Shown in pieces: positions 1 through 7,071 of a DNA stretch of 13,338 nucleotides. Each line of letters opens with the position of its first letter. The stretch's first letter is position 1. Under the pieces are notes generated by a model. It saw only the letters and a program-made list of their open reading frames with translations. It ran no database searches and was not told where the DNA came from. The translations under genes were made by a program, and so were the position numbers. This stretch comes from an uncultured Hyphomonadaceae bacterium (lineage in GTDB: Bacteria > Pseudomonadota > Alphaproteobacteria > Caulobacterales > Hyphomonadaceae): NCBI GenBank assembly GCA_937873805.1, contig CALMWO010000142.1, positions 1 to 13,338 of the forward strand. The letters run 5' to 3'.

Positions 1-1
1 C

Positions 2-670
2 CACATGCGCGCGCCGGCCCGACGCGACCGCCTGATGATCTCGTCGGCGCCTTCCTTTGCCGCCAAATGGCTCGCGCCCCGGCTGGAGAAATTCCAGGAA
101 CTGAATCCGGAAGCTGAAGTCTGGGTTTCCGCCGACATGGCGATGACCGACTTCAACTCGTCCGACATCGACCTCGCCCTGCGCCATGGCAAGGGCCTCT
201 ATGAGGGCCTGCGCGCCGACAAGATCATGTCGGAATCCGTCCTCCCCGTTTGCTCGCCCGACCTGATGAGCGGACCGCACCCGCTGCGCAGCCCAGCCGA
301 CCTCAGCCATCACGTGCTGCTGCATGATGAAAGCCCGGAGAATGATCCGTCGCGTCCCGACTGGAATGCATGGCTGAAGGCGCGCGGCGTCACCACGGTT
401 GACGGCAATCGCGGGCCACGCTTCACGCAATCCTCGCTGGTCGTCGAAGCCGCTGCCGCCGGGCGTGGCGTGGCGCTTGCCAAGTTCGCCATTGCCTCAG
501 GCGACCTCGAGCGTGGCCGCCTGATCGCGCCGTTTGCCGACGGCGCCAGCGACATCGATTTCGCCTACTGGATCGTCTACCCGAAATGGCGCACCCCCTC
601 GAAACTCGCCCGCACCTTCATGGCGTGGCTGAAGTCCGAAGCGCAGGCGGGCGAAGTGACGGGGGTCTAG
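2..670 (+). CDS. LysR-family transcriptional regulator, GcvA-type (5'-truncated)
   Basis: The frame is already open at the first base, so this is the C-terminal part of a gene that begins outside the window; the ATG at 5 is internal. The 221+ residues form the effector-binding domain of a LysR-type regulator. The start of that domain has the GcvA-group signature (RDRLMISSAPSFAAKWLAPR), followed by an SSDIDLALRHGKG segment and a late block (VVEAAAAGRGVALAKF) typical of this group. The helix-turn-helix half (roughly 80-90 residues) is missing here. GcvA-type regulators sense small molecules and usually control a neighbouring or divergent gene, but the likely target lies to the left and is not visible. 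The TAG stop is followed directly by the ATG of the methyltransferase gene, so the two are probably co-transcribed. The effector is unknown. Confidence 0.92.
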   Translation, partial: HMRAPARRDRLMISSAPSFAAKWLAPRLEKFQELNPEAEVWVSADMAMTDFNSSDIDLALRHGKGLYEGLRADKIMSESVLPVCSPDLMSGPHPLRSPADLSHHVLLHDESPENDPSRPDWNAWLKARGVTTVDGNRGPRFTQSSLVVEAAAAGRGVALAKFAIASGDLERGRLIAPFADGASDIDFAYWIVYPKWRTPSKLARTFMAWLKSEAQAGEVTGV

Positions 671-1381
671 ATGGCTTTCCGCGGCTTTGGTCTCGGCATC
701 ATGCGCCGGCTGCGTGGCACCCCGATCGATGAAGCCGATCTGGTCATTCGTGAATGCCGACAGTTCATAGATGGCGGCGTCTTCTTCGATGTTGGCGCCA
801 ACGTGGGCGAAGTCTCCGAAGCGATGCTGCCGCATGCGAGTCGCATCGTTGCCATCGAGCCCGACCCCGCATCATTTGCTGAACTGGATCGCCGACTAGG
901 AAACCGCGTGACGTGCGTTCAGGCGTTGGTCGGACCCGATGGTGAGCAACGGACATTCTTGACCAACACAAATGCCAGCAAAAGCTCCACCTCTGTCATT
1001 CCCGGCGAAGAACCTCCGGGGCACGACTACTTCACACGCACATCGATGCAGGCCATCAGTCTGGATTCACTGGCGGCACGGCACGGCATGCCGTCACTGG
1101 TAAAAGTCGATGTCGAAGGGTGTGAGATGTCGGTGCTCGACTCCGCTCAAGCCGTGCTTGCCGCAAAACCGGTCTTCATCATGGAGTTCAATGCGCTTTG
1201 CCTCTCGAACTTCGGCCGCGTGAATCCACGTGATGCAATCGATCGCCTTCTGGCGACCTTTCCCAAGGTGGAAGTCATTACACAGCAAGGGCGGCAGCGC
1301 GTCACCGACCCCTATGTATTCCTGATGGCAAACATCATCGACAATGGCTCGGTCGACAACGTGGTTTGCTCGTGGCGCTGA
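671..1381 (+). CDS. FkbM-family SAM-dependent methyltransferase
   Basis: A 236-residue protein with the FkbM methyltransferase pattern. Motif I for S-adenosylmethionine binding is FDVGANVG at residues 39-46, an acidic end of strand 2 is AIEPDP at 61-66, and the family signature KVDVEGCE is at 145-152, followed by EFN at 172-174. Members O-methylate sugars, polyketides or surface glycans, but the substrate cannot be told from sequence. There is no signal peptide or membrane segment, so it should be cytoplasmic. The ATG directly follows the stop of the LysR gene with no spacer, which suggests translational coupling. Its third-position GC looks somewhat lower than that of its neighbours, which may hint at a different origin, but I did not compute this. 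Family assignment is firm; role is open. Confidence 0.9.
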   Translation: MAFRGFGLGIMRRLRGTPIDEADLVIRECRQFIDGGVFFDVGANVGEVSEAMLPHASRIVAIEPDPASFAELDRRLGNRVTCVQALVGPDGEQRTFLTNTNASKSSTSVIPGEEPPGHDYFTRTSMQAISLDSLAARHGMPSLVKVDVEGCEMSVLDSAQAVLAAKPVFIMEFNALCLSNFGRVNPRDAIDRLLATFPKVEVITQQGRQRVTDPYVFLMANIIDNGSVDNVVCSWR

Positions 1382-1391
1382 GGAGACGCTG

Positions 1392-1817
1392 ATGCGCGGG
1401 GCTCCGGTCGCGAAGGATGTCGAACAGTGGCTCGCGCGTCTTGAGCCTGTACGACGCGCCGCGCTGGAGAAGCTGCGTGCGCAGATTCTTGCCGCCGCGC
1501 CCGGCGCTGAAGAAGTCATCAGCTATGGCCAGCCGACTTATCTGCTGCACGGCCATCTGGTCGCCTACGGCGCTTTCAAGAAGCATCTGAGCTTCTTTCC
1601 AATGAGCTCGACGCTGATCCAGAAGTTTCCCGCTGCTGCCGAATTCACGACATCGTCCGGCACGATGCAGTTCCAACCGGAGAAGCCCATTCCGGCGACG
1701 CTTGTCGCCAAGCTGGTGAAAGCACGGATCGCCGAGAATCTTGAAGTTGCCGACGCGAAAGCACATCGAGTGGCGGTAAAAAAAGCAGCCGCAAAAAGGC
1801 CGAAGGCCAAGAAATAG
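1392..1817 (+). CDS. DUF1801 / YdhG-like domain protein
   Basis: A 141-residue protein of the DUF1801 (YdhG/iron-chaperone-like) fold. Recognisable blocks are EVISYGQPTY at 41-50, VAYGAFKKHLSFFP at 57-70 and GTMQFQPEKPIP at 90-101. The C-terminus (about 124-141) is a lysine/alanine-rich basic tail that could contact nucleic acid or be disordered. I chose the ATG at 1392 over an in-frame ATG at 1344 that lies inside the methyltransferase gene. GAGGAG at 1380-1385, overlapping the upstream TGA stop, is an ideal ribosome binding site 6 nt before it. The gene is probably the last of the LysR-FkbM-DUF1801 run. Some relatives are linked to iron handling, but a function here would be a guess. Confidence 0.85.
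   Translation: MRGAPVAKDVEQWLARLEPVRRAALEKLRAQILAAAPGAEEVISYGQPTYLLHGHLVAYGAFKKHLSFFPMSSTLIQKFPAAAEFTTSSGTMQFQPEKPIPATLVAKLVKARIAENLEVADAKAHRVAVKKAAAKRPKAKK
1793..1808 (-). terminator. Possible intrinsic terminator of the nucleoside transporter gene
   Basis: Read on the - strand, GGCC-TTC-GGCC is followed by TTTTT, just past the transporter stop codon. The stem is only 4 bp with a 3-nt loop, so it is weak. It lies inside the 3' end of the convergent DUF1801 gene, whose lysine codons supply the A/T run, so the pattern may be a coincidence of the Lys-rich tail. Confidence 0.3.
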
Positions 1818-3098
1818 CTACAGCTGAAGCAAGCCCAACGGCGCAAGCCCGATCAACGCCGCGCTCAGCATGTTGGTGAGCGTCCCGGCCAGCAGGCTTT
1901 TCAATCCGAGATCGGCGAAATCATCTCGCCGTTCGGGGCAGATCGAGCTCAGGCCGCCGATCATGATCGCCACCGAGGCAAAGTTCGCAAATCCGCAGAG
2001 CGCGTAGATCATCATCAGACGAGTGCGCGGCTCGATCGCATCCGACGCCAGGCGCGACATATCGAGATAGGCGATCAGCTCGTTGAGCGCGGTCTTCGTG
2101 CCCATCAGCTCGCCGGCAGGCAGGGCATCGTGCCACGGAATGCCCAGCATCCACATGAAGGGGGAGAATATCCAGCCAAAGATGCGCCCGATCGTCAGCT
2201 CCGATCCGCCGATCTCCGGCAACGCTGCAGCGAGGAGCATGTTCGCCAATGCTACGAATGCGACGGCGGCCAGCAACATCGCCACCACGGCGATCAGCAT
2301 GTTGACCCCATCCTGCACGCCGCGCGCAAACGCATCCATCGATGAGCGATAGAGCTTCGGCGCCTTCTCGATTGCCGCCGCGCCCACACCGTCGCCTGCT
2401 GGCATCATGACGCGTGCAATGGCGATCGAACCGGGCGCCGCCATGAACGAGGCGATGAGGATATGCCCCGCCGCATCGGGCGACGATCCGCCCAGGAATG
2501 ACGCATAGAGCGCCATGACCGTGCCAGCGATGGTCGCCATGCCCGTTGTCATGATCACGAACAGATCGGCGCGTGACATCCGCTCGAGATAGGGTCGCAC
2601 GACAAGCGGCGCCTCGACCATGCCGAGAAAGATGTTGGCCCCGGTCGCCAGACCCAAAGCGCCGCCTATGCCCATTGTCTTGCGCAAGACGAAGCCAAGG
2701 CCACGGCATGCCCACTCCAGCACACCCCACCGCCAGAGCAGCGCCGACAAGGCTGACACCACGATGATTAGCGGCAACACGCCGAAAGCGAGAACCGTGC
2801 TGTTTTCAGGATTTGTCAGCGCATAGGGCGTCGCGCCGCCGGCCAGATAACCGAACACGAAGCGCGCGCCTTCAAGTGTTGCCGCTTGCAGCCCGTCGAT
2901 CCCGGCTGAGACACCCGCCAGCAGGGCCCGCAGGGGTGGCAGTGCGAACATCGACACCGCCAACACGATCTCAAGGCCCAGCGCGACGGCAACGATACGC
3001 CACGGGAATTTCGAACGGTTGTCCGACAGCGCCCACGCCACGGCGATCACGAAGGCTACGCCGCCGAGGCTGCGCAGATTGTCGATTGAAAAGCCCAT
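1818..3098 (-). CDS. Concentrative nucleoside transporter (CNT family)
   Basis: A 426-residue, highly hydrophobic inner-membrane protein that should import nucleosides with a cation gradient. Family landmarks are GMVEAPLVVRPYL (from residue 159), GTKTALNE (333-340, with the conserved Glu at 340) and GFANFAS (369-375, with Asn372 and Ser375). The last two correspond to ribose- and base-contacting positions in characterised CNTs. The usual Gln-Thr/Ser pair before the first conserved Glu is Met-Val here, which may alter base preference. The frame is open to 3200, but I place the start at the ATG at 3098 because the protein then begins directly before the first membrane helix; the extra 34 residues look like translated intergenic DNA. 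No strong ribosome binding site is visible (AAGAG about 6 nt upstream). Its stop codon abuts that of the convergent DUF1801 gene, and it is divergent from the PhyH-like gene. Confidence 0.9.
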   Translation of the reverse strand: MGFSIDNLRSLGGVAFVIAVAWALSDNRSKFPWRIVAVALGLEIVLAVSMFALPPLRALLAGVSAGIDGLQAATLEGARFVFGYLAGGATPYALTNPENSTVLAFGVLPLIIVVSALSALLWRWGVLEWACRGLGFVLRKTMGIGGALGLATGANIFLGMVEAPLVVRPYLERMSRADLFVIMTTGMATIAGTVMALYASFLGGSSPDAAGHILIASFMAAPGSIAIARVMMPAGDGVGAAAIEKAPKLYRSSMDAFARGVQDGVNMLIAVVAMLLAAVAFVALANMLLAAALPEIGGSELTIGRIFGWIFSPFMWMLGIPWHDALPAGELMGTKTALNELIAYLDMSRLASDAIEPRTRLMMIYALCGFANFASVAIMIGGLSSICPERRDDFADLGLKSLLAGTLTNMLSAALIGLAPLGLLQL

Positions 3099-3288
3099 GC
3101 CCACTCTTGCCGACCAGATCCTGCCCCGCGCAACTCTTGGCGCATTCCAGGCTGCGACAACAGCCCCGCTCTCGCATTCAAAGGCGCCGGCAATCGCCAT
3201 TGCCCGCGACCTGACCGCTTCACCCTATCGCACGCCCGCGCCCGCGCGCCCCGTTGCCAAACGTCCGCAATCGTGCTCGCCAGAGCGC

Positions 3289-4149
3289 ATGAAGGGCAAG
3301 GTCAGCATCGATCCGGATTTCGGCGTCTTCCGCGAGGGAGCGCTCGACGATCTCGAAAGCTTTTTCCGCAAGCACGGCTTTGCGATCCTGCGCGGGCTCT
3401 ATTCCCCCGCAGACCTCGCCGCCATGCTGGCCGAATGCGCAGCGGCGCAGACCCGCGTCGCCAATGGCGAGCTGGCCGAGAAGCACGGCAACTCCATCCT
3501 GACCGACGCCGCCGCTGGCGGGCGCTTTGCCAACTATGTGCAATACATCACCCAGATCGCACCACAGACGCGCGCCGCAGTGGTTCACCCAGCGATTACC
3601 TCGCTGATGGACCGCTGGATTCCGAACGGCCACCTGCGCGAGCATTCGCGCTTTGGCGTTGTCTATCAGGATGCGCGTGCGGATCTGGCTTCAGGCTACA
3701 AGCGCATCGGCTGGCACAGTGACTGGCAGAGCGGACCGCAGCTGGACGTCTGGCCCAGCGCGGCCTTCACGATCCATATCGACGGCACAAGCCCTGCGAA
3801 CGGCTTCCTGCGTGTCGTGCCCGGCAGCCATCGCTGGGCGACGCCTGCGCCGTTCCGCAACGCCAACAACGTGCCCCTGCCCGACGGCGCACGCGCCAGC
3901 GGGGGACATGTGCAGATCGAGCCACCCTTCGACATGCCGCTGGGCTTCGAGAAAGTGCCCGGCGAAGTCGCGATCTATTGCGATGATGGCGATGTGCTGT
4001 TCCACGACGCCTATCTCTGGCACTCGGCCGCATCCGCCACAGATGCGAGTGCGATCCGCCGCCATATCCGCGGCGCGTGGTTTTCGGGCGAGCCCGACAA
4101 GGTCGAAGGCGATTACCTGGAAGACTTTGTAAAAAACGCTGCTCGCTGA
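3289..4149 (+). CDS. Phytanoyl-CoA dioxygenase (PhyH)-family Fe(II)/2-oxoglutarate oxygenase
   Basis: A 286-residue cytoplasmic protein with the PhyH double-stranded beta-helix pattern. The iron triad is His143 and Asp145 in WHSDW plus His245 in LWHS; an arginine shortly after (257 or 258) is the likely 2-oxoglutarate carboxylate ligand. NGFLRVVPGSHRW at 171-183 is a family block. Members hydroxylate aliphatic carbons, and substrates range from fatty acyl-CoA to ectoine and natural products, so the substrate is not predictable. The frame is open back to 3019, but upstream residues are low-complexity Pro/Arg and overlap the transporter gene, so I prefer the ATG at 3289, which gives a typical family length. 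No strong Shine-Dalgarno is seen. The 190-bp gap to the divergent transporter has no convincing promoter that I could pick out. Confidence 0.85.
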   Translation: MKGKVSIDPDFGVFREGALDDLESFFRKHGFAILRGLYSPADLAAMLAECAAAQTRVANGELAEKHGNSILTDAAAGGRFANYVQYITQIAPQTRAAVVHPAITSLMDRWIPNGHLREHSRFGVVYQDARADLASGYKRIGWHSDWQSGPQLDVWPSAAFTIHIDGTSPANGFLRVVPGSHRWATPAPFRNANNVPLPDGARASGGHVQIEPPFDMPLGFEKVPGEVAIYCDDGDVLFHDAYLWHSAASATDASAIRRHIRGAWFSGEPDKVEGDYLEDFVKNAAR

Positions 4150-4162
4150 ATGTAAAAAACGC
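4128..4162. repeat. 12-bp direct repeat at the convergent gene ends
   Basis: TGTAAAAAACGC occurs at 4128-4139 (last codons of the PhyH-like gene) and again at 4151-4162 (start of the terminator), 11 nt apart. It may be a remnant of a small local duplication. Also, GCTCGCT at 4141-4147 can pair with AGCGAGC at 4172-4178, which would compete with the terminator stem. Confidence 0.6.
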
Positions 4163-4184
4163 GGCACGCCGAGCGAGCCGCGTT
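4153..4184 (-). terminator. Intrinsic terminator of the dienelactone-hydrolase-like gene
   Basis: A perfect 8-bp stem (AACGCGGC at 4158-4165 with GCCGCGTT at 4177-4184) has an 11-nt loop. On the - strand it runs straight into a T tract (rc of 4154-4159), the form of a Rho-independent terminator for the gene ending at 4209. In the + direction the tail is CTCATTAC, so it is a poorer terminator for the PhyH-like gene. Confidence 0.75.
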
Positions 4185-4208
4185 CTCATTACAACAGTAG
4201 AACCTGAC

Positions 4209-5087
4209 CTAGAGGCCGGCCTTGAAGGTCGCCAGCAGGCGGCCCCATGCCCGGTCCGCTTCGGCCTGGTTGAACACCTGGCTGTCAGGCGGGCACCAGC
4301 CGTGATCGGCCGCATAGACTTCGACTTCCGCCGGAATCTTCTGCGCATCGAAAGCAGCTTTCACCTTCTCCTTCACGGTCGTGTCCTGCTTGTCGTCGTT
4401 CTGCGCGACGGCGATCAGCACGGCCTTGGCTTTCATCTGCGGCACGAGCAGCACGGGGCTGGTCGGCGCAGCGGTCGCAAGACCGCCACCGTGGAACGAG
4501 CCACCGGCCGTCACGCGATTGGGCACAAATGCCATCGTGCGCATCACCAGCGGACCGCCCATGCAGTATCCGGTCGTGCCGATACCTTTGGAGGTGTCGA
4601 CTTCCTTCTGCTTGTCGAGCCAGGCGACGGCCGCGATCGCATCTTTCTTGGTGTTGTCCGGGTTGCTGGTCGTCGGGCCCATCAGGGCGACGAGACGCTG
4701 GCGCACTGGCGGGTCCGAGAACTTCTCGGTTGTCGCGTCGAACACCTGACCCTTCGCCATGCGATAGAACGGGTTCACGGTCAGCACCGCATAGCCCGAC
4801 TCGGCAAGGCGCTTGCCCATCAGGCGGAACGCCGGACGCAGGCCCATGATATCCGGCCATACCAGCACGGCCGGGTGCTTGCCCGAAGACGGGGCAGCGT
4901 AGTGCGCATCGATCACGCCATCCGGCGTGGTGATCTCGACTTCACGCTCGACGATCGTGGCGGGATTTTCCGGGCTGGTCGTGCAGGCGGCAAGCGCCGC
5001 CATCGACATCACGCCGAAGCCGCGCCGCGAAAGCCGGCCTGAGTCAAACCCATCTTCGTTATCGTGTTCGGTATGCTCGTCACACAT
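4209..5087 (-). CDS. Dienelactone hydrolase-family protein, Tat-exported lipoprotein
   Basis: A 292-residue alpha/beta hydrolase. The predicted catalytic triad is Cys175 in GYCMGG, Asp231 or Asp232 in AQNDDKQD, and His262 in ADHGWC, as in dienelactone hydrolases. The glutamate that activates the cysteine in the classical enzyme (EIFG block) appears as Asp79 in DIMGL. The N-terminus is unusual for a DLH. An acidic stretch precedes the twin-arginine motif LSRRGF (19-24), a short hydrophobic segment, and a lipobox LAAC with Cys35. The protein is therefore probably exported folded by Tat and lipid-anchored facing the periplasm. The ATG at 5087 is supported by GGGAGAG on the - strand a few bases upstream. 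Members hydrolyse lactones or esters; the real substrate is unknown. It is divergent from the LysE-type gene and convergent with the PhyH-like gene. Confidence 0.88.
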   Translation of the reverse strand: MCDEHTEHDNEDGFDSGRLSRRGFGVMSMAALAACTTSPENPATIVEREVEITTPDGVIDAHYAAPSSGKHPAVLVWPDIMGLRPAFRLMGKRLAESGYAVLTVNPFYRMAKGQVFDATTEKFSDPPVRQRLVALMGPTTSNPDNTKKDAIAAVAWLDKQKEVDTSKGIGTTGYCMGGPLVMRTMAFVPNRVTAGGSFHGGGLATAAPTSPVLLVPQMKAKAVLIAVAQNDDKQDTTVKEKVKAAFDAQKIPAEVEVYAADHGWCPPDSQVFNQAEADRAWGRLLATFKAGL

Positions 5088-5142
5088 GTTCGTCTCTCCC
5101 TGCCGTACTGCGGTGGCTGTTGTCCCGCCGAGCTATGGACAA

Positions 5143-5170
5143 TCTATACGGGTTTTCAGAACGCGGGCAA
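5143..5170 (-). promoter_or_regulatory. Putative promoter of the dienelactone-hydrolase-like gene
   Basis: On the - strand a -35-like TTGCCC (5165-5170) is separated by 16 nt from a -10-like TATAGA (5143-5148), about 55 nt before the ATG at 5087. This is sequence match only. Confidence 0.4.
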
Positions 5171-5178
5171 ATCGCGAC

Positions 5179-5212
5179 GGCGTGACGCCCGGATGTCAGC
5201 GATCACTGATCG
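5179..5212. promoter_or_regulatory. Two small palindromes in the divergent intergenic region
   Basis: GGCGT-G-ACGCC (5179-5189) and CGATC-ACT-GATCG (5200-5212) are perfect 5-bp inverted repeats lying 11 nt apart between the hydrolase promoter and the LysE-type gene. They could be operator sites serving either gene, but short palindromes arise by chance in GC-rich DNA. Confidence 0.3.
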
Positions 5213-5286
5213 GTACGGCCATTCAATGCTGACATATGCTGGCAGGACCGGCTGCTAGAACGCGCAATCGACAAGGAAATCGCGTG

Positions 5287-5925
5287 ATGCTGGACCTGAT
5301 CCCCACCCCTACGCTTCTGGCTTATGTTGGCCTCGTTGTTGCGATCGCGATAGCACCCGGCCCCAACGTTCTTTTCGTCATGACGCAATCCGCCTGGCGT
5401 GGGCCTCGCGCAGGCTTCCATGCGGCGGCAGGCATCGAAACGGCCAATTCGCTCTATGTGCTTCTGTCCGCGATCGGCCTTGCCAGCGTGATCGCCGCTT
5501 CAGGCGCTGCGTTCGAGATCATCAAATGGGCAGGCGCAGCTTACCTCGCCTGGCTCGGCTTCCAGGCCATCCGCGCATCTTTCAGCAAGAGTGACACCCC
5601 GCCCCTTGCCACCGGGGAAGCAAGCGCAAAGGCATGGCGTGACGGACTTATGGTCGGCCTCGGCAATCCGAAGACAATCCTGTTCTTCCTCGCGCTTTTT
5701 CCGCAGTTCATCGATCCGACAAAGCCGGTCTGGACGCAATCGCTCTTTCTTGGAGCCATCACCATCGTGATCGACTTCGGCGCGCAGACCATTTACGCGC
5801 TCGCCGGCGGTGTGATGTCAAAGGCCCTGTCGCACAACCCGGTGAAGCGCTGGTTCCAACGTGGCATTGGCGGCGCCTTCATGGGGCTGGCAGTCGTCGC
5901 TGCAACGATCAGGCGCGCAGCGTAA
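5287..5925 (+). CDS. LysE/RhtB-family amino-acid exporter
   Basis: A 212-residue inner-membrane protein with about six hydrophobic segments. It carries the family hallmark APGPNVLFV (residues 23-31) in the first helical region and GNPKTILFFLALFPQF (126-141) in the central part, and its length matches the family. These proteins export amino acids such as lysine, threonine, homoserine or cysteine/O-acetylserine; the substrate is not readable here. I use the ATG at 5287, with AAGGA at 5273-5277 as ribosome binding site; an in-frame ATG at 5236 would add 17 non-hydrophobic residues without a good site. Its stop lies 5 nt from the end of the convergent cysA gene. Adjacency to a sulfate importer makes a sulfur amino-acid cargo conceivable, but that is inference from position only. 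Confidence 0.9.
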   Translation: MLDLIPTPTLLAYVGLVVAIAIAPGPNVLFVMTQSAWRGPRAGFHAAAGIETANSLYVLLSAIGLASVIAASGAAFEIIKWAGAAYLAWLGFQAIRASFSKSDTPPLATGEASAKAWRDGLMVGLGNPKTILFFLALFPQFIDPTKPVWTQSLFLGAITIVIDFGAQTIYALAGGVMSKALSHNPVKRWFQRGIGGAFMGLAVVAATIRRAA

Positions 5926-5930
5926 CCGAC

Positions 5931-7052
5931 CTAACGGTCCAGCCAGCCCTCGGCCTTTGCCCACTTGAAGTCCGACGTTGCGGAAGCGGCAAGCCGTTCC
6001 GTCTCATAGCCTTCAGACCCGGACCCATAAACGCGGCCACCGATGACGCGGATGGTCAGGCGCTGCGAGTTGTTGATCGGAACTTCCGCCGGCGCATCAA
6101 ACTCGATGCGATGGCGCGCCAGACCGCACTCGATAGTCACGCGACGCATGCCGCCGATGCGGCGCGTCGAAACCACGAGCCCAGGTATGCCCGGGCCGCC
6201 ATCGGTCACCATGGTGACGTCCTCGGGACGCAGATAGAGCTGCGCAGGCCCATCCGGCAAAGCGCCAATCTCGAGATCGAGCAGCCGCTCATCCAGCGTG
6301 GCGCGGCCATTGCCGATCTGGACCGGAATGACACTCGACTCGCCGATGAAAGAGAACACAAACGGCGTTGCCGGCGTGTCGTAGATTTCGTCGGGCGTCG
6401 CTGATTGCTCGATCTTGCCCTTGTTCATGACGACCACGCGGTCAGCCAGCTCAAGCGCTTCTTCCTGATCGTGCGTGACGAATAGCGTGGTGTGGCCAGT
6501 GCGCTCGTGGATCTCGCGCAACCAGCGACGCAAGTCCTTGCGCACGCGCGCATCCAGCGCGCCGAACGGCTCATCGAGCAGAAGCACGCTCGGTTCAATC
6601 GCCAGTGCGCGGGCAAGCGCCACACGCTGCCGCTGGCCGCCCGAAAGCTGCGCCGGGAAACGGCGCTCAAGGCCGGACAGCTGCACGAGGTCCAGCAGCT
6701 CCAGCACGCGCCGCTTGATCTCGGATTCCTTGGGCTTGTTCTTGCTGCGCGCACGCAGGCCGAAGGCAATGTTGTCCATCACGCGCATATGCTTGAACAG
6801 CGCGTAGTGCTGGAACACGAACCCAACACCACGGTCCTGGATGCGGCTGTCGGACAGATCGCGATCGTTGAAATAGACGGTACCCGAATCCGGCGCCTCC
6901 AACCCTGCGATGGTGCGCAGCAGCGTCGTCTTGCCCGAGCCGGACGGACCCAGCAGCGCAACCAGCTCACCCGGCTGAACGGTCAGAGACACGTCATCGA
7001 GCGCGGCGATGCCGACATACTGCTTCCGGAGATTTTCCGCACGAACCTGCAT
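5931..7052 (-). CDS. cysA: Sulfate/thiosulfate ABC transporter ATP-binding protein CysA
   Basis: A 373-residue ATPase that powers sulfate import from the cytoplasmic face. Visible motifs are Walker A GPSGSGKT (35-42), the Q-loop QHYALF (81-86), the ABC signature LSGGQ (136-140), Walker B VLLLDEP (156-162) and the switch His194 in FVTHD. A C-terminal TOBE-like regulatory region includes LYLRPEDV (272-279). The start is the ATG at 7052 (MQVRAENL, the usual CysA N-terminus); the open frame to 7178 is upstream overlap with cysW. GGAG on the - strand at 7066-7069 is a possible ribosome binding site, with a rather long 13-nt spacing. It is the last gene of the sbp-cysT-cysW-cysA run. Assignment to sulfate rather than another anion rests mainly on its partners. 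Confidence 0.96.
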   Translation of the reverse strand: MQVRAENLRKQYVGIAALDDVSLTVQPGELVALLGPSGSGKTTLLRTIAGLEAPDSGTVYFNDRDLSDSRIQDRGVGFVFQHYALFKHMRVMDNIAFGLRARSKNKPKESEIKRRVLELLDLVQLSGLERRFPAQLSGGQRQRVALARALAIEPSVLLLDEPFGALDARVRKDLRRWLREIHERTGHTTLFVTHDQEEALELADRVVVMNKGKIEQSATPDEIYDTPATPFVFSFIGESSVIPVQIGNGRATLDERLLDLEIGALPDGPAQLYLRPEDVTMVTDGGPGIPGLVVSTRRIGGMRRVTIECGLARHRIEFDAPAEVPINNSQRLTIRVIGGRVYGSGSEGYETERLAASATSDFKWAKAEGWLDR

Positions 7053-7071
7053 AAAGACGTATGTGCTCCGA

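Noticed and set aside
3019..3288. N-terminal extension of the PhyH-like protein to 3019
   Set aside because: The 90 extra residues are Pro/Arg-rich, overlap the divergent transporter gene and lie outside the family's usual domain start; the ATG at 3289 gives a normal length.
4077..5042. A 321-codon open frame on the + strand opposite the hydrolase gene
   Set aside because: Arg/His-rich low-complexity product with no motif, antisense to a gene with a full catalytic triad and a good ribosome binding site.
5928..5939. GACC-TAAC-GGTC inverted repeat between the LysE-type gene and cysA
   Set aside because: Only a 4-bp stem, no T run on either strand; not enough to call a bidirectional terminator.
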